Of a DNA stretch of 7,467 nucleotides, positions 5,843 to 7,467 are shown piece by piece. Source of the DNA: Puniceicoccales bacterium (GTDB taxonomy: Bacteria; Verrucomicrobiota; Verrucomicrobiia; Opitutales; JAIRLM01). How positions within the stretch are numbered: the first letter of the stretch is position 1; each line of letters starts with the position of its first letter. The stretch covers positions 1-7,467 of the forward strand of contig JAITDL010000029.1 of NCBI GenBank assembly GCA_031282565.1, given 5' to 3'. Under the pieces are notes generated by a model. That model saw only the letters and a list, made by a program, of their open reading frames with translations, made no database searches and had not been told where the DNA came from. Both the position numbers and the translations under genes were made by a program.

Positions 5843-6354
5843 CGGTGGACAGACTAGGTTTTACAATTAATTTTACGGACAAAAACGAAGCCTTCATTGT
5901 GGAGTCCAATGGACATGTTTCATACTTCAATCCGCACGCTCTTGGAGCGATTCAAAAACATGCAGGCAAAGACGACATCTCTCCAGATGATTTTATAAGC
6001 TTCATAGAAACAGATCATCACCTAAGTGAGGCATACGGCAATGGCGGCATTGGTGGTGTCATGAAAATACTCAACAATAGCATCACTGCGGAAAATGCCG
6101 ACGGCTGCGTCGAGCTCGAACCGTTCTTTGAAGAAGAGGAAGAAGCGGAACTTGAATGTTGGGGTCCAGTGGAAGAAGAAGAGGAAGCTGAACTTGCTCC
6201 AGTTAAAGAAGAAGACAGAGTCGGCGGTGATGCTATACCTGAATGTTTGGGTCCAGTGGAAGAAGAAGAAGAAGAGGAAGAAGTTGAACTTGCTCCAGAT
6301 TCTGTAATATGCAGCACAGAAGAAAATGTAGATGACGCCGATGACGATGCATGA
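5830..6354 (+). CDS. Small, highly acidic protein with Glu-rich repeats, function unknown
   Basis: This 174-residue protein has two parts. Residues 1-95 look like a compact globular domain (IVESNGHVSYFNPHALGAIQ, 23-42; DDISPDDFISFIE, 48-60) with no membrane segment or signal peptide. Residues 96-174 are dominated by glutamate and aspartate, with two copies of a motif ECxGPV-(E)n-ELAP at 109-124 and 138-156, and end in DDADDDA. No known family is evident. It shows no obvious similarity to the large paralogs, yet sits between B and C on the same strand. It has no Shine-Dalgarno sequence. The coding call rests on the open frame, the in-frame length variation of the GAA repeats and a sensible N-terminal domain. 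It could be a cytoplasmic partner or chaperone-like protein for its neighbours, but that is inference from position and charge alone. Confidence 0.75.
   Translation: MDTLTVDRLGFTINFTDKNEAFIVESNGHVSYFNPHALGAIQKHAGKDDISPDDFISFIETDHHLSEAYGNGGIGGVMKILNNSITAENADGCVELEPFFEEEEEAELECWGPVEEEEEAELAPVKEEDRVGGDAIPECLGPVEEEEEEEEVELAPDSVICSTEENVDDADDDA
6154..6202 (+). repeat. Glu-rich tandem repeat, unit 1 (unit 2 at 6241-6298)
   Basis: This 49-base unit encodes ECWGPVEEEEEAELAP. It matches 6241-6298 apart from a few substitutions and three fewer GAA/GAG codons in its central run. The 9-base length difference keeps the frame and is typical of slippage in a GAA tract. Confidence 0.85.
6241..6298 (+). repeat. 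Glu-rich tandem repeat, unit 2
   Basis: This 58-base unit encodes ECLGPV, then eight glutamates, then VELAP. It is separated from unit 1 by 38 bases encoding a charged spacer (VKEEDRVGGDAIP). Confidence 0.85.
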
Positions 6355-6470
6355 GTCGATGAAATGAGAATTTGAGCCATTTCCAGCTCGCCTGATGGTT
6401 TTATCCGCGGCAATTAAAGATATTGCTCGACAAAGCGACAATCTTGCGCAATGGTGACAGAATCGTGGGT
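6355..6470 (+). promoter_or_regulatory. Leader region of paralog C
   Basis: These 116 bases separate the acidic gene from paralog C. TTAAAGATATTGC (6414-6426) resembles TTAAAATATCGC in the A and B leaders, and GCTCGACAAA (6425-6434) is a 10-base exact match to a word in those leaders (1731-1740), though the order of the pieces differs. A short ORF at 6395-6457 (MVLSAAIKDIARQSDNLAQW) ends 13 bases before the C start. These are weak signs of a diverged, homologous leader. No terminator hairpin is evident. Confidence 0.3.
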
Positions 6471-7467
6471 ATGCCAGTTAAAGTTACCATCACACGCACT
6501 CCGCCGATCAACATCGAAAAACCGGAGGAACTCTACTCGGTATTTGGGATGCAATCACTCCAATGCGACAGTACGTCAGTCGACCGTGTATTAGCGGCGA
6601 TTTGTCAAAATCTCCACATCGACAGCAAGCACAAAGTTGAAATGCATTTTTCGCCGGAGACAGTGACATTCTGGAGCAATTACAGCAGAATGACCGCGCA
6701 GGGCTACTGGCCAATTTTTGCGTTCATCGTTGCGATTTTCACATATTTCATTCGTGTTAAGCTTGTTACTGAATTCGCCACCACCCTGTTCGAGCAGCTT
6801 GATAGAAATCCCAAAAGTCGCTTTAGAAAACTGATGGCCGACCCTGAGCTAGGTGGCACCCTTCATCAGCATGGACTACAAGGCAATGCTTCGTCGGAAA
6901 GTTCCGGCACACAGTCAGTAGATGGGGCTGCGCAGAATGGCGCCAATCCTGTAAATTCCAGCGAAGAAACTGCAGATGCCGCGCATGACGTCGACAAAAC
7001 GCCAGAAGTCATTGCCAGAAAAGAATTTAACAAGCTAGGCGCAGCCATCGATGAATTGAATGCGGCAATAAAAGCTACAGTCGATGAAAGTCGTCCGTCA
7101 CATAATGGTTTTAAAATCAACACCACACATCATACTCTACTCGAAAGAGTGAAAAAACCAATCGGAGACATAATTGTAGACGGTGTGGGAACAATAATTT
7201 GCCATCTTTCACGTCAGCCTGAAGTAGCTTATTTTCTGCTCGTGGCCTCAACGCCCAACTTTGAATTTGAATGCAATAGTTTTCTTTGTACCATCACTCT
7301 CAGCGATAACGGCGAGTTGATATGCACAGCTTCGTCCGAAAGAATTAACGCTGCAGTTGACGCAATCACTGGCATTTCGCGCAGGATCCTTTCAACTCTA
7401 TGGAGCGAGCAGTATGCCTTTGAGTCAATTGCACGAGATCATCCTGCACATGTCTATGACCCGCTTC
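6471..7467 (+). CDS. Paralog C: third member of the family (runs past the window end)
   Basis: The frame is open to the window end, giving at least 332 residues. Residues 1-60 share nothing obvious with A or B. Residues 65-102 carry the family signature (VTFWSNYSRMTAQGYWPIFA, 65-84, then a hydrophobic stretch with RVK instead of RTR). A polar linker at 108-180 replaces the Gly-rich linker of A and B. EFNKLGAAIDELNAAI (185-200) matches the first helix of the C-terminal domain, and VAYFLLVASTPNFEFE (252-267) matches LAYYLLLFTTDGFE in A. The ATG at 6471 is chosen as the first ATG in the frame after the stop at 6393-6395. TTG at 6423 or 6444 and GTG at 6465 are also in frame, and no clear Shine-Dalgarno sequence decides between them. 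C is the most diverged of the three, so the family is older than the A/B duplication. Function unknown. Confidence 0.85.
   Translation, partial: MPVKVTITRTPPINIEKPEELYSVFGMQSLQCDSTSVDRVLAAICQNLHIDSKHKVEMHFSPETVTFWSNYSRMTAQGYWPIFAFIVAIFTYFIRVKLVTEFATTLFEQLDRNPKSRFRKLMADPELGGTLHQHGLQGNASSESSGTQSVDGAAQNGANPVNSSEETADAAHDVDKTPEVIARKEFNKLGAAIDELNAAIKATVDESRPSHNGFKINTTHHTLLERVKKPIGDIIVDGVGTIICHLSRQPEVAYFLLVASTPNFEFECNSFLCTITLSDNGELICTASSERINAAVDAITGISRRILSTLWSEQYAFESIARDHPAHVYDPL

Noticed and set aside
6018..6441. Ser-rich and Phe-rich minus-strand ORFs opposite the acidic gene
   Set aside because: They are the complement of GAA/GAG repeats (TTC/CTC codons); the plus-strand frame has a sensible N-terminal domain and repeat lengths in its frame.

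Overview
The window looks like part of a Gram-negative bacterial chromosome where ordinary housekeeping genes give way to a lineage-specific gene family. The first 118 bases are the tail of a protein whose alternating polar/aromatic strands and terminal phenylalanine resemble the end of an outer-membrane beta-barrel. A polytopic membrane protein that may be MreD-like follows on the minus strand, and then prmC, the release-factor glutamine methyltransferase and the only gene I name firmly. The outer-membrane signature and the MreD-like gene would suit the Planctomycetes-Verrucomicrobia-Chlamydia group, perhaps Verrucomicrobiota, but this is a weak inference. The standard genetic code fits every gene.

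From about 1670 to the end, the plus strand is occupied by a tandem array of four genes. Three are paralogs of one large family that I do not recognise: A (1769-3814, 681 aa), B (3932-5737, 601 aa) and C (6471 to beyond the window end, at least 332 aa). Between B and C lies a small, very acidic protein of 174 aa (5830-6354). Each paralog has a short N-terminal segment, a strongly conserved aromatic and hydrophobic membrane segment, a low-complexity Gly/Pro/Ser/Asp linker, and a larger C-terminal domain that looks soluble. A and B end in acidic, low-complexity tails.

The A and B units share a nearly identical leader of about 120 bases. It carries an extended -10 promoter-like element (TG-T-TAAAAT), a 17-codon short ORF starting 8 bases after that element, and the first codons of the main gene. 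A and B are then almost identical again across the membrane segment and linker, but clearly diverged in between and in the C-terminal half. This mosaic suggests duplication with later gene conversion or diversifying selection. A 26-base repeat spans the stop codons of A and B. The spacer after B looks like a shortened version of the A-B spacer that has lost the promoter-like element, so the acidic gene may be cotranscribed with B.

How the array genes work together is unknown. The sequence supports membrane-anchored proteins with variable soluble domains plus a small acidic partner, consistent with surface or host-interaction proteins, but nothing proves this. There are no transposases, CRISPR arrays, tRNAs or rRNAs, and no stretch over 300 bases without a gene.
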